From contig CAWHBT010000016.1 in assembly GCA_963827595.1 (NCBI GenBank), positions 124,001 to 188,000 of the forward strand: a stretch of DNA of 64,000 bases. The letters are read 5' to 3'. Under the pieces are notes generated by a model. That model searched no databases, had not been told where the DNA came from, and saw only the letters and a list, made by a program, of their open reading frames with translations. This DNA comes from DATEDA01 sp963827595 (GTDB lineage: Bacteria; Pseudomonadota; Gammaproteobacteria; Burkholderiales; SG8-39). Position 1 is the first letter of the stretch, and each line of letters opens with the position of its first letter. A program made the translations under genes and the position numbers. Positions 46,090-55,174 of this stretch are shown piece after piece.

Positions 46090-47351
46090 GCGCCCTCAAG
46101 CACATCGTGAGCTGCATGGACGGCTACGATCCCGACGCGCTGCCGGTGGAAAAGGCGCGGGAGGCGATTCGGTCGTTCCTCCAGCCGATCACCGCCAACG
46201 AGCGGGTGGCGGTGCGCGCGAGCCTCGGTCGCGTGCTCGGCGAGGACGTCGTGTCCGCGGTGAACGTTCCGGCGCACGACAACTCGGCGATGGACGGCTG
46301 GGCGGTGCGCGGGGCCGACCTCGATCCCGACCGCGAGACTGGCCTCCGCGAGCTCGGCACGGCGTTCGCCGGCTGCAAGTTCGACGGCGAGGTGCGCAGC
46401 GGCGAATGCGTGCGCGTGATGACCGGCGCGGTGCTGCCGCCGGGGACCGACACCGTGGTGATCCAGGAGGTCGTGCGCACCGAAGGTGCCCGGGTGGTGG
46501 TGCCGCCGGGCCAGAAAACCGGTCAGAACACCCGCCGCGCGGGCGAGGATCTCGCTCGCGGCGGTCTCGTGTTGCGGGCCGGCCATCCGGTGCGGCCCGC
46601 CGAGCTCGGGCTCCTCGCCTCGCTGGGTCTGGCCGAGGTCGCGGTGCGGCGCCGGCTCCGCGTCGCGTTCTTCTCGACCGGGGACGAGCTGGTCTCGATC
46701 GGCGCGGCACTCAAAGAGGGCGAGGTCTACGACTCGAACCGCTACACGATCTACGGCATGCTGCTGCGCCTGGGCGTCGACGTGATCGACATGGGCGTCG
46801 TGCGCGACGACCCGGCGGCGCTCGAGCGGGCGTTCAGGCAGGCGGCCGCAACGGCCGACGCCATCGTGAGCTCGGGCGGGGTGTCGGTCGGCGAAGCCGA
46901 CTTCACGCGCGACCTCCTGGCGAAGATCGGCGAAGTGCTGTTCTGGAAGATCGCGATGCGTCCGGGACGGCCGATGGCGTTCGGCCGGATCGGCGCTGCG
47001 TACTTCTTCGGGCTGCCGGGCAACCCGGTGGCGGTGATGGTGACGTTCTACGAGTTCGTGCGCGACGCGCTGCTCGCGCTCTCCGGCCGGACCGACGACT
47101 ACCGGCTGCCCGTGGTCCGCGTCCCGTGCACCAGCGCGCTCCGCAAGAAACCCGGCCGCACCGAGTTCCAGCGCGGCGTCCTCGCGCGCGCCGCCGACGG
47201 CCACTGGCAGGTGGGCGTCACCGGCACCCAGGGCTCGGGCGTGCTCCGCTCGATGTCCGAAGCCAACTGCTTCATCGTGCTCGAGCACGAGCGCGGCGAC
47301 GTGCCGGCCGGCGACCTCGTCAGCGTCCAGCTGATGGACGGGCTGGCGTAG
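46086..47351 (+). CDS. moeA: Molybdopterin molybdenumtransferase MoeA (copy 2)
   Basis: A 421-residue MoeA with VPAHDNSAMDGWAVRGADL, RVMTGAVLPPGTDTVV, FSTGDELVSIG, SGGVSVGEADFTRD, MRPGRPMAFGRIG and GLPGNPVAVMVTF. It is more like the E. coli-type MoeA than copy 1 at 21596-22816. The two may load different metals or supply different enzyme sets; this is inference. Its stop abuts the convergent rmuC stop without a gap. Confidence 0.96.
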   Translation: MSALKHIVSCMDGYDPDALPVEKAREAIRSFLQPITANERVAVRASLGRVLGEDVVSAVNVPAHDNSAMDGWAVRGADLDPDRETGLRELGTAFAGCKFDGEVRSGECVRVMTGAVLPPGTDTVVIQEVVRTEGARVVVPPGQKTGQNTRRAGEDLARGGLVLRAGHPVRPAELGLLASLGLAEVAVRRRLRVAFFSTGDELVSIGAALKEGEVYDSNRYTIYGMLLRLGVDVIDMGVVRDDPAALERAFRQAAATADAIVSSGGVSVGEADFTRDLLAKIGEVLFWKIAMRPGRPMAFGRIGAAYFFGLPGNPVAVMVTFYEFVRDALLALSGRTDDYRLPVVRVPCTSALRKKPGRTEFQRGVLARAADGHWQVGVTGTQGSGVLRSMSEANCFIVLEHERGDVPAGDLVSVQLMDGLA

Positions 47352-48821
47352 TCAATCGGACGTCGCGACTCCGGGCGCCGGGAGCAGATCTTCCCCGCGG
47401 AGCTCGCGCGGCAGGACCTCGATCGGGGCCGGCGAGTCGAGGAGCGCGTCGGCCCCCACCGCCTGGAGGTCGCGGAACTTGCGCGCGCTGACGAGGACGC
47501 GGGACTCCAGCGAGCCGACTGCAAGGTTGTAGGACTTCACTGCGGCCTCGAGCCTGCCGCCGAGCGCGGCGAAGTGCTCGCCCATCGTCGCCAGCCGCGA
47601 ATAGAGCTCGGCGCCGAGCTCGCTCACCCGCCGCGCATTCTCGGCGAGCGTCTCCTGCCGCCACCCGTACGCCACCGCCTTCAGCAGCGCGATCAGCGTC
47701 GTCGGCGCCGCCAGCGTGACGCCCTGCTCCACGCTGAACTCGATGAGCGACGAGTCCTGCTCGAGCGCGGCGTGGTAGAACGCCTCGCCCGGCACGAACA
47801 TCACGACGAACTCCGGCGTCGGCTGGAACTGCTCCCAGTACGACTTGCGCCCGAGCGCGCGGACGTGGTCGCGGACCTGGCGTACGTGATCGGCGAGCCG
47901 GACGCGCCGCGTCTCGTCGTCGGGGGCTTCCACCGCATCGAGGTAGGCGCTGAGCGGCGCCTTGGCGTCGACCACGATGTTCCTGCCGCCCGGCAGCTTC
48001 ACGATCAGATCCGGACGCAGCCGACCGTCGTCGGTGTCCGCGCTTGCCTGCTCGACGAAGTCGCAATGCGCGAGCATCCCCGCCATCTCGACCACCCGGC
48101 GGAGCTGCATCTCCCCCCACCGACCGCGGACGTGCGGCTGGCGCAACGCCTTGACCAGGTTCGATGTTTCGCTGCGCAGCTGGGTCTGGGTCTCGACCAG
48201 CGAGCGCACCTGCTGGCTGAGCTCGGCGTAGGCGCCGACGCGCGATTTCTCGATCTCCTGCACCTTCACGTCGAACTTGTCGAGCGACTCACGCACCGGC
48301 TTGACGAGCTCGGCGATCGCCTCCTGCCGCTTCTCGAGCTCGCCCTTCGCCGCTTCCTGCAGCTTGCCGAACGTCGCCTGCGCGAGGTCGATGAACGCCT
48401 GGTTGTTGCTCTTCAGGGCCTCCGCCGACAACGCGCTGAACGCCTGCGCGAGGTGCTCCCGGGCACGCTCGATCTCGACGAGCTTGCCGGTCGTCGCCTC
48501 GCGCTCGAGGCGGAGCTCCGTTGCGAGGCTCTCCGCGCGCGCGTGCAGGTCGGTCAGCGAGGCGCGCTTCTCCTCCAGCTTGGCGGTCTCGGCCGCGAGC
48601 TGCGCCCGCGCGTCCGCGAGCTCGCGGTCGGCCGCTCCGGCGCGCTCGGTGAGCTGGGCGCGGGTCACCTCGAAGCGGAGCGCCGCCTGCTCCAGCGCGT
48701 CCGCCTTCGACCGACGCGCGACGAGCGAGGCCACGACCACGCCGATGAGCAGGCCGGCAACGAGGACCGCGATGACGATGACGAACTGCTCGACCGGCAG
48801 GGAAGAGAGCGTCGTGGGCAT
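47352..48821 (-). CDS. rmuC: DNA recombination protein RmuC
   Basis: A 489-residue protein: one N-terminal transmembrane segment (about residues 12-34), a long coiled coil (about 45-215), then the RmuC nuclease-like domain with RGRWGEMQLRRVVEMAGM, DLIVKLPGGRNIVVDAKAPL, YWEQFQPTPEFVVMFVPGEAFY and ATPTTLIALLKAVAYGW-like sequence. RmuC limits inversions at short inverted repeats in E. coli. Length is typical. Confidence 0.93.
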   Translation of the reverse strand: MPTTLSSLPVEQFVIVIAVLVAGLLIGVVVASLVARRSKADALEQAALRFEVTRAQLTERAGAADRELADARAQLAAETAKLEEKRASLTDLHARAESLATELRLEREATTGKLVEIERAREHLAQAFSALSAEALKSNNQAFIDLAQATFGKLQEAAKGELEKRQEAIAELVKPVRESLDKFDVKVQEIEKSRVGAYAELSQQVRSLVETQTQLRSETSNLVKALRQPHVRGRWGEMQLRRVVEMAGMLAHCDFVEQASADTDDGRLRPDLIVKLPGGRNIVVDAKAPLSAYLDAVEAPDDETRRVRLADHVRQVRDHVRALGRKSYWEQFQPTPEFVVMFVPGEAFYHAALEQDSSLIEFSVEQGVTLAAPTTLIALLKAVAYGWRQETLAENARRVSELGAELYSRLATMGEHFAALGGRLEAAVKSYNLAVGSLESRVLVSARKFRDLQAVGADALLDSPAPIEVLPRELRGEDLLPAPGVATSD

Positions 48822-48884
48822 GCTTGCGCCGAGTATAGCGAAGCGAGTGGCTCATGCGCCGAGCCTGAGTACAATCCCGGCGCG

Positions 48885-50489
48885 ATGCATTGGACCGACG
48901 TTCCGCCGCTCCGCGACGAGACCCACTTCGGGCGCGCGCTGCGCTGTTTCGCGGATCGGCCATTCAACCTCAACGCGATGTTCGCCGATACGGTCGCCCG
49001 CTACGGCGGCCGCGAGGCCCTCGTCGACGGCGAGCAGCGGCTCGACTACGCGCGGCTCGATCGCATCGCCGACCGTCTCGCCGGGCACTTCCACCGCCTC
49101 GGCCTCGCGCGCGGCGACCGGATCGCGCTGTACCTCGGGAACGAGCGCGAGTTCGTGCACGCCCTGCTCGCCACCTTGCGGCTCGGCGCCATCGCGGTGC
49201 CGGTCAACGTCCGCGAGCAGCGCCCGGAGCTCGCTTTCATCCTCAATCAGTGCGGCGCCAGAGCGATCGCGTTCGACGCGGCCCTCGCCGACCGCATCCC
49301 GGCGCCGGGCGATGTCCCTGCGCTCGCGGTTCGCCTGAGCGTCGGCGGCGCGGTGCCCGGCGCGATCGCCTTCGACGAGCTGCTCGAGACGCGCTCGCCA
49401 GACGCGCCGCGCGCGGACCCGGCCGAAGCGGAACCGGCGGTGATCCTGTACACCTCGGGGACCACCGGCCGCCCGAAGGGCGCGGTGCTGACGCACCTCA
49501 ACGTGATCCACTCGGTGCTTCACTACCGGGTCTGCATGCGGCTCACCTCGGCCGATCGCTCGTTGCTCGCGGTGCCGGCGAGCCACGTCACCGGGCTCGT
49601 GGCCATCACCCTCGCCATGTTCGCGGTCGGCGGCTGCGTGATCATGTTGCGCGAGTTCAAGGCGCGGGCCTTCCTCGAGCTCGCCGCGCGCGAGCGGATG
49701 ACGCACACGCTGGTCGTGCCGGCGATCTACAACCTGTGCCTGCGCGACCCCGACTTCGGCCGGTTCGACCTCTCGGCCTGGCGCGTCGGGGGCTTCGGCG
49801 GCGCGCCGATGCCCGAGGGGACGATCCGGTCGCTCGCGGAGCAGCTGCCCGGATTGACGCTGGTGAATGCGTACGGTGCGACCGAGACGACCTCGCCCAC
49901 CACCATCATGCCGATGGGGCTGCAGACCGCGAACCTCGACAGCGTCGGCGTGGCCGTGCCTTGCGCCGCGGTGCGCGTGGTGGACGACGCCGGCCGGGAC
50001 GTCGCGCCGGGCGACTCCGGCGAGATCTGGATCGCCGGGCCGATGGTGGTGCCCGGCTACTGGGACAACCCGGAGGCGACCGCCCGCGAGTTCGATGGCG
50101 GCTATTGGAAGTCGGGGGACATCGGCGCGATGGACGCGCGCGGCTTCGTGCGCGTCTTCGACCGCAAGAAGGACCTCATCAACCGGGGCGGCTACAAGGT
50201 CTACAGCGCGGAGGTCGAAAGCGTCCTCAGCCTCCACGCGGCAGTGGTCGAATCCGCATTGCTCCCCGTCCCCGACCCGGTGCTGGGAGAGAAGACCCGC
50301 GCAATCGTCGTCGCCTCCGACGCGGGCTGCGACGCCGACGCGCTTCGGGCACACTGCGCGCAGCATCTGGCGGACTACAAGGTGCCCGACTTCTTCGTTT
50401 TTCGGTCCGAGCCCCTCCCGCGCAACGCGAACGGCAAGGTGCTGAAGCGCGCGCTGCGCGACGATCGGTCGGGGCAGTCAAGGTCTTGA
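48885..50489 (+). CDS. Acyl-CoA synthetase (AMP-dependent ligase)
   Basis: A 534-residue ANL-superfamily ligase: YTSGTTGRPKGAVLTHLN, NAYGATETTSP, YWKSGDIGAMDARGFVRVFDRKKDLINRGGYKVYSAEVE and NANGKVLKRALRD. A TACAAT -10-like element ends 9 bases before the ATG, so the transcript may have almost no leader. The last codons (SRS and stop) are the reverse complement of the start of a kinase remnant, so the gene tail was rebuilt by a rearrangement. Substrate unknown. Confidence 0.88.
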   Translation: MHWTDVPPLRDETHFGRALRCFADRPFNLNAMFADTVARYGGREALVDGEQRLDYARLDRIADRLAGHFHRLGLARGDRIALYLGNEREFVHALLATLRLGAIAVPVNVREQRPELAFILNQCGARAIAFDAALADRIPAPGDVPALAVRLSVGGAVPGAIAFDELLETRSPDAPRADPAEAEPAVILYTSGTTGRPKGAVLTHLNVIHSVLHYRVCMRLTSADRSLLAVPASHVTGLVAITLAMFAVGGCVIMLREFKARAFLELAARERMTHTLVVPAIYNLCLRDPDFGRFDLSAWRVGGFGGAPMPEGTIRSLAEQLPGLTLVNAYGATETTSPTTIMPMGLQTANLDSVGVAVPCAAVRVVDDAGRDVAPGDSGEIWIAGPMVVPGYWDNPEATAREFDGGYWKSGDIGAMDARGFVRVFDRKKDLINRGGYKVYSAEVESVLSLHAAVVESALLPVPDPVLGEKTRAIVVASDAGCDADALRAHCAQHLADYKVPDFFVFRSEPLPRNANGKVLKRALRDDRSGQSRS

Positions 50490-50598
50490 TCGCGACCGTC
50501 CGCCCGATCACGGGATCCAGCGCCTTGTAGACGCAGCCCATGCCGCCCTCCCCGAGGACGGAGAGGATCTGGTATCGACCGAGCGTGCGGGGGTTCAT
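50480..50598 (-). pseudogene. 5' remnant of a Ser/Thr protein kinase gene
   Basis: Starting at ATG 50598 the minus strand reads MNPRTLGRYQILSVLGEGGM followed by GCVYKALDPVIGRTVAIKT: a perfect kinase glycine loop and the VAIK lysine. The similarity then ends abruptly and the frame runs into the antisense of the CoA ligase. About 40 of at least 260 residues remain. A GGGGAG Shine-Dalgarno is still present upstream. Confidence 0.78.
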
Positions 50599-50632
50599 CG
50601 ACTCCCCAGTGTAGCGGTGATCGTTGGGGCGG

Positions 50633-51964
50633 TCAGCCCCCGGCCGGCGCTGCGGCAGCCGCCGCGCCGTCCCCGAGCACCGCCCGCCGCACGAGCGCGA
50701 TGTGCTCGCGCAAGATGTACAGCTGGTTCGCGAAGGCGAGCGGCGTCCGGATCCGGTTCACGCGCGCCTCGAGCCGGTCGAGCTCGGCGAGCCACTCGTC
50801 CCGGGGCCGCGCGCCCGGATCGCGAAGCCACGCCTCCTCGAGAAACTTGAGCTGGCCGTACCACTTGTAGATCCGCGAGCGCGAGCGCCACCCGTAGAGC
50901 GCCGGCGCGATCCGCATCAGCGGGATCATGAGCACGAACACCGGAATGAGGAGCACCACGAGCCGGTCGATGAGCGTCGCCACCCAGAACGGCAGGTAGC
51001 GCTGCAGGAAGCGCGTGCCGGACCGGTAGAACCGGTCGGCCTCCGGCGAGAGCGGAAAGTCCACCTGCCGGGGGTTCGGAAACTCGCCGGCGCGCTGGAA
51101 AAGCCCGGGTTGCCCGTGCACCTCGGCGGCGGCCTGGAGCAGGACGTCGATGAGCGCCGGATGAATGGACTCCCGCGCGACGAGCGCTGCTACCGGGGCG
51201 ACGAGCGTCACGTCGCGGCTGGGGATGTCGCGTACGAGATCAATCGCCCCGCGCGGCAGCGTGAGCCTCGAGAGGTACGGCCACCGGCGCACGTAGGCGT
51301 CGGCGAGCGCGAAGCTCATGAGACGGAAGCCCTCGCTGTAGAACGAGGCCCACACCGCGCCCGAGTTTGCGGGCCCGACCAGGAAGATCGCGTCGACCTT
51401 GCCGGCCTTGAGCGCCTCGACCGCCTCCAGGCCGCCGAGCGGCAGGAGGCGGGTCGGCGTTGCGGCGGCACCGCTTGCCTCCAGCAGATCGAGCCCGAGC
51501 TTGCGAGTACCGCTCCCCTCGGCGCCGATCGCGATCCTTTTCCCGCGCAGGTGCACGAGCTGGTCGAGCGGCTCGGGATTGCGGTAGAACACCCAGAGCG
51601 GCTCGTAGTAGATGCTGCCGAGCGAGACCAGACCCGCAGCGTCGCTCCCGAGGCCGAGGCCGCCCTGCACGAACGCGACGTCGACGTCCTCCTCCGCCGC
51701 GCGCAGCAGCGCGAGGTTCTCGACCGCCCCGGCCGTCGTGCGCTCGATGAACGTGATCCCATTCCGCTCGATGAGCGGCTTGTAGAGCGCGGCGAAGCGC
51801 TGGTAGGCCCCACCTTCGCCGCCGGTGGCCATCACCACCCGGTTCGGGGGCGCGGGCTGGATGAACTGCGCCGCGTACCAGAACCCCGCGATGAGGAGCG
51901 CCAGCATCGGGATGCCGACGGCGAGGGCGTCGCGCAGGGCGAGTTCGCGGAGTCCGATCCTCAC
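50633..51964 (-). CDS. TAXI-family TRAP solute-binding protein with membrane segments
   Basis: A 443-residue protein. An N-terminal membrane helix (ALAVGIPMLALLIAGFWYAAQF, about 14-35) precedes a TAXI-type binding domain (RVVMATGGEGGAYQRFAALYKPLIE, VQGGLGL, GSGTRKLGLDLLE). Around residue 320-345 a second hydrophobic segment (LVVLLIPVFVLMIPLM) is followed by a charged helical tail of ~95 residues. Start GTG 51964. No TRAP membrane subunits are adjacent, so it may serve as an anchored sensor or binding protein. Confidence 0.85.
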   Translation of the reverse strand: MRIGLRELALRDALAVGIPMLALLIAGFWYAAQFIQPAPPNRVVMATGGEGGAYQRFAALYKPLIERNGITFIERTTAGAVENLALLRAAEEDVDVAFVQGGLGLGSDAAGLVSLGSIYYEPLWVFYRNPEPLDQLVHLRGKRIAIGAEGSGTRKLGLDLLEASGAAATPTRLLPLGGLEAVEALKAGKVDAIFLVGPANSGAVWASFYSEGFRLMSFALADAYVRRWPYLSRLTLPRGAIDLVRDIPSRDVTLVAPVAALVARESIHPALIDVLLQAAAEVHGQPGLFQRAGEFPNPRQVDFPLSPEADRFYRSGTRFLQRYLPFWVATLIDRLVVLLIPVFVLMIPLMRIAPALYGWRSRSRIYKWYGQLKFLEEAWLRDPGARPRDEWLAELDRLEARVNRIRTPLAFANQLYILREHIALVRRAVLGDGAAAAAAPAGG

Positions 51965-51993
51965 GTCAGGCCTCGCATCCGCCTGGACTCGGG

Positions 51994-54477
51994 CTACACC
52001 TCGCGCAGCGCGGCGATCGGCGGATGGTTCAGCGCCGCCCGCGCGCCCGCCCAGATGTTCAGCGACACGCACGCGAGCCCGAGCGCCGGCCCGGCGAGCC
52101 AGACCCAGTGATTCACGCGGTAGCCGAACTGGAACACCTGGGTCGCGATCACGAACCCGATCGCCGTCGCGCCGACCGCCGCGAGCGCGCCCGCAAGGAG
52201 CCCCAGGGCGAGGAACTCGGTGCGCTGCGCGGCGAGCACCTGGGCGCGGCTCGCGCCCAGCGCGCGCATCACCGCGGCCTCGTGCACGCGCTCGTCCTGC
52301 GTCGCGAGCAGCGCCGCGTACAGGACCAGAACGCCAGCTCCGAGCGCGAACAGGAACACGAACTGCACCGCGCGGATCACCTGATTCATCATGCTGTCCA
52401 CCTGCCGCAGGATCGCGCTGGTGTCGATGACCGTCAGGGTCGGGAACCGCTGCGACAGCCGGTTGACGAATGCCGCCTGCGAATCGGGAAGGTGGAAGCT
52501 CGTCACGTAGGTGCTGGGGAATCCCTCGAGCAGCTTCGGGGTCGTGATCACGAAGAAATTGACGCGCATCGAGTCCCAGTCGAGCTTGCGCACGTTGGTG
52601 ATCGGCGCTTCGAAGCCCTGCCCCGCGACCTGCCAGCCGAGGCGATCGCCGATCTTCCAGCCCAGCGATTTCGCGATGCCCTCCTCCACCGACAGGCCGC
52701 CCGACTCGAGCTCGCGCGGCCCGAACCAGGCGCCGGAGACGACGTCGTTGTGCGCCGGCCGCACCGCCAGGAACGACAGGTTGAACTCCCGCTCGACGAG
52801 CCGCTTGTCGCGCCCTTCGAACGATTCCGCTTCGATCGGCGCGCCGTTCAGCGCGACGTACCGCCCCCGGATCATAGGGTAGAGGCGCGGCGCGGCGATC
52901 TGGTTCGCGGCGAAGAACGCGGCGAGCGGCTCCCGCTGCTCGGGCTGGATACCGACGATGAACCGGTTCGGCGCGTCGGGCGGCGTCTTCGAGCGCCACG
53001 TCTCGAGGAGGTCGGCACGCGTGAACGTGAGCAGGAGGATCGCCGTCAGCCCGAGGCTGAGCGCGATGATCTGCACCGTGTTCGTGCGCGCGCGCCGGCG
53101 CAGCGACGCCAGCCCGTAGCGCCAGCTCGCGCCCGCAAGTCCCGACGCCCGCGCGGCGGCGTGGAGCGCGCCGAACGCGACGACCGCGAACACCACGAGC
53201 CCGGCAGCGAACCCGCCCAGGACGATGAGGCCGAGCTTGGTGTCCCCGGCCTGCCAGACGAGGAGCGCCGCCATCGCCGCCGCGCCCAGCCCGTAGGCGA
53301 GGACCACGCTCTGCCGCGGCGCACCCACGTCGCGACGGATCACGCGCAGCGCGGGCACCTGCTTGAGCTGCAGCAGGGGCGGCAGCGCGAAGCCGAGCAG
53401 CAGCGCCATGCCGGTGAGGAAGCCCTGCGCCGCAGGCAGCGGTGTGGGCTGCGGCAGCGCGATGATCACCAGGCTCGCCACCAGCCAGGAGATGACCCCC
53501 TGGGCCGCGTAGCCGGCGAGACAGCCGACCGCGCACGCCACGACCCCGAGCGCGACGAACTCCCAGGCGAAAAGCCGGGTGAGCTGTCCCTGCGTCGCGC
53601 CCAGGCAGCGCATCACCGCGTAGCCGTCGAGGTGGCGCCGGGTGTAGCGGCGCGTCGCGAGCGAGACCGCCACCGCGGCGAGGATCACCGCGAGCAGCGC
53701 CGTCAGACCGATGAACTTCTGCGCGCGCTCGAGCCCGGCGCGGATTTCGGGCCGCGCGTTGGCGAGCGTCTGCACCGACTCGCCGCGAGCGAGCCGCGGC
53801 TTGACCCACGCCTCGAACCGATCGACCGCCTCGCGCTCGCCGGCCGCGAGCAGGTAGTAGCGGACGCGGCTGCCGGGCTGGATCAGGCCGGTTTTCGGGA
53901 GATCGTCCCGATGCATCACCAGGCGCGGCGCGATGTTGAAGAAGCTCACGCTGCGATCCGGTTCGAGCGTGAGGATCGCCGCGACCCGGAACGTCGCATC
54001 GCCGAGCTCGAGCGCGTCGCCGACGCCGGCGCCGAAGGCGAGCGCGAGCTGCTCGTCGATCCACACGCTTCCCGGCGGAGGTACGCCTTCCGCCGGGGCG
54101 TCGACGACGTTCAGCGCCGGCGCCGTACGGAGCTTGCCGCGCAGCGGGTAGCCCTCGCTCACCGCCTTGACCCCGGCGAGATGCGACGACCCGCGATGGC
54201 GCGCCATGCTGATGAACGTCGTGCTCTCGGCGAGCCTGAGGCCGCGCCGGACGATCTCGTCCCGGACCTCGGAGCGCCAAGCATGGTCGGCGTTCAGCAC
54301 CAGGTCCGCGCCGAGGAGCTGGTGCGACTCCTGCACCAGTGCCTGCCGCACGCGGTCGGCGAAGAACGCGACGCTGGTGACGCTCGCCACGGCGACAACC
54401 AGTGCGAGGGCGAGAATGCGGAGTTCCCCCGCACGCCAGTCGCGCCCGAGCATCCGCAGCGGCAGTGCGAGATTCAT
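51994..54477 (-). CDS. FtsX-like ABC permease YbbP
   Basis: An 827-residue permease with about ten transmembrane helices in the MacB/FtsX layout: an N-terminal helix (RILALALVVAVASVTSVAFF), a large periplasmic domain, then three helices per repeat. GADLVLNADHAWRSE and the ending YRVNHWVWLAGPALGL match YbbP. With YbbA it forms an ABC complex of unproven substrate, thought to act on envelope lipids or esters next to TesA. Four bases from ybbA. Confidence 0.9.
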   Translation of the reverse strand: MNLALPLRMLGRDWRAGELRILALALVVAVASVTSVAFFADRVRQALVQESHQLLGADLVLNADHAWRSEVRDEIVRRGLRLAESTTFISMARHRGSSHLAGVKAVSEGYPLRGKLRTAPALNVVDAPAEGVPPPGSVWIDEQLALAFGAGVGDALELGDATFRVAAILTLEPDRSVSFFNIAPRLVMHRDDLPKTGLIQPGSRVRYYLLAAGEREAVDRFEAWVKPRLARGESVQTLANARPEIRAGLERAQKFIGLTALLAVILAAVAVSLATRRYTRRHLDGYAVMRCLGATQGQLTRLFAWEFVALGVVACAVGCLAGYAAQGVISWLVASLVIIALPQPTPLPAAQGFLTGMALLLGFALPPLLQLKQVPALRVIRRDVGAPRQSVVLAYGLGAAAMAALLVWQAGDTKLGLIVLGGFAAGLVVFAVVAFGALHAAARASGLAGASWRYGLASLRRRARTNTVQIIALSLGLTAILLLTFTRADLLETWRSKTPPDAPNRFIVGIQPEQREPLAAFFAANQIAAPRLYPMIRGRYVALNGAPIEAESFEGRDKRLVEREFNLSFLAVRPAHNDVVSGAWFGPRELESGGLSVEEGIAKSLGWKIGDRLGWQVAGQGFEAPITNVRKLDWDSMRVNFFVITTPKLLEGFPSTYVTSFHLPDSQAAFVNRLSQRFPTLTVIDTSAILRQVDSMMNQVIRAVQFVFLFALGAGVLVLYAALLATQDERVHEAAVMRALGASRAQVLAAQRTEFLALGLLAGALAAVGATAIGFVIATQVFQFGYRVNHWVWLAGPALGLACVSLNIWAGARAALNHPPIAALREV

Positions 54478-54481
54478 GGAG

Positions 54482-55174
54482 CTACTGGATCCGGCCCGCA
54501 GCCAGCCGCACCGTGCGGCCGCAGCGCGTCGCGAGCGCCTCGTCGTGCGTGACCATCACCAGGGTGGTGCCCTGCTCGGCGTTGAGCTGGAAGACGAGAT
54601 CGATGATGCCGGCGCCGGTCGCCGCATCGAGGTTCCCGGTCGGCTCGTCGGCGAGCAGCAGCTTCGGTCGCATCACGAACGCGCGCGCGAGGGCCACGCG
54701 CTGCTGCTCGCCGCCGGAAAGGTACTTCGGATAATGCCGCAGCCGCTCGCTCAGGCCCACGCGCTCGAGCATCTCGCGTGCCTTGCGGCTTGCGTCCGGA
54801 TCGCCGGACAGCTCGAGCGGCAGCATCACGTTCTCCAGCGCGTTGAGCGGCGCGAGCAGCTGGAACGACTGGAACACGAAGCCGACGAGCCGCTTGCGGA
54901 GCTCCGCCCGGCCGTCCTCGTCGAGCGCGAAGAGCTCGACCCCGTCGAGCGCGACCGAGCCGCGCGTCGGCGTGTCGAGCCCGGCGAGCAGCCCCAGCAG
55001 CGTCGACTTGCCCGAGCCCGAGGCGCCGACCACGGCGACCGCCTCGCCGGACATGACCGCGAGGTCGATATCCTGGAGAATTGCGAGCTCGGAGGCCCCG
55101 CCGTTCGCCACGAGGGGCACGATTTTCGACAGGCCGGTCGCCTTCACGATCGGCTGCTGATTTCCAAGAGCCAT
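54482..55174 (-). CDS. ABC ATPase YbbA
   Basis: A 230-residue LolD/MacB-type ATPase: Walker A GASGSGKSTLL, signature LSGGEQQRVALARAF, Walker B LLADEPTGNLD. Its ATG shares bases with the ATG of the divergent arylesterase gene (CATG at 55172-55175). Forms an operon with ybbP. Confidence 0.93.
   Translation of the reverse strand: MALGNQQPIVKATGLSKIVPLVANGGASELAILQDIDLAVMSGEAVAVVGASGSGKSTLLGLLAGLDTPTRGSVALDGVELFALDEDGRAELRKRLVGFVFQSFQLLAPLNALENVMLPLELSGDPDASRKAREMLERVGLSERLRHYPKYLSGGEQQRVALARAFVMRPKLLLADEPTGNLDAATGAGIIDLVFQLNAEQGTTLVMVTHDEALATRCGRTVRLAAGRIQ

Noticed and set aside
47574..48884. N-terminal extension of the 48885 CoA ligase through rmuC
   Set aside because: That stretch is antisense to rmuC; the ligase fold begins at MHWTDVPPL after a -10-like element.
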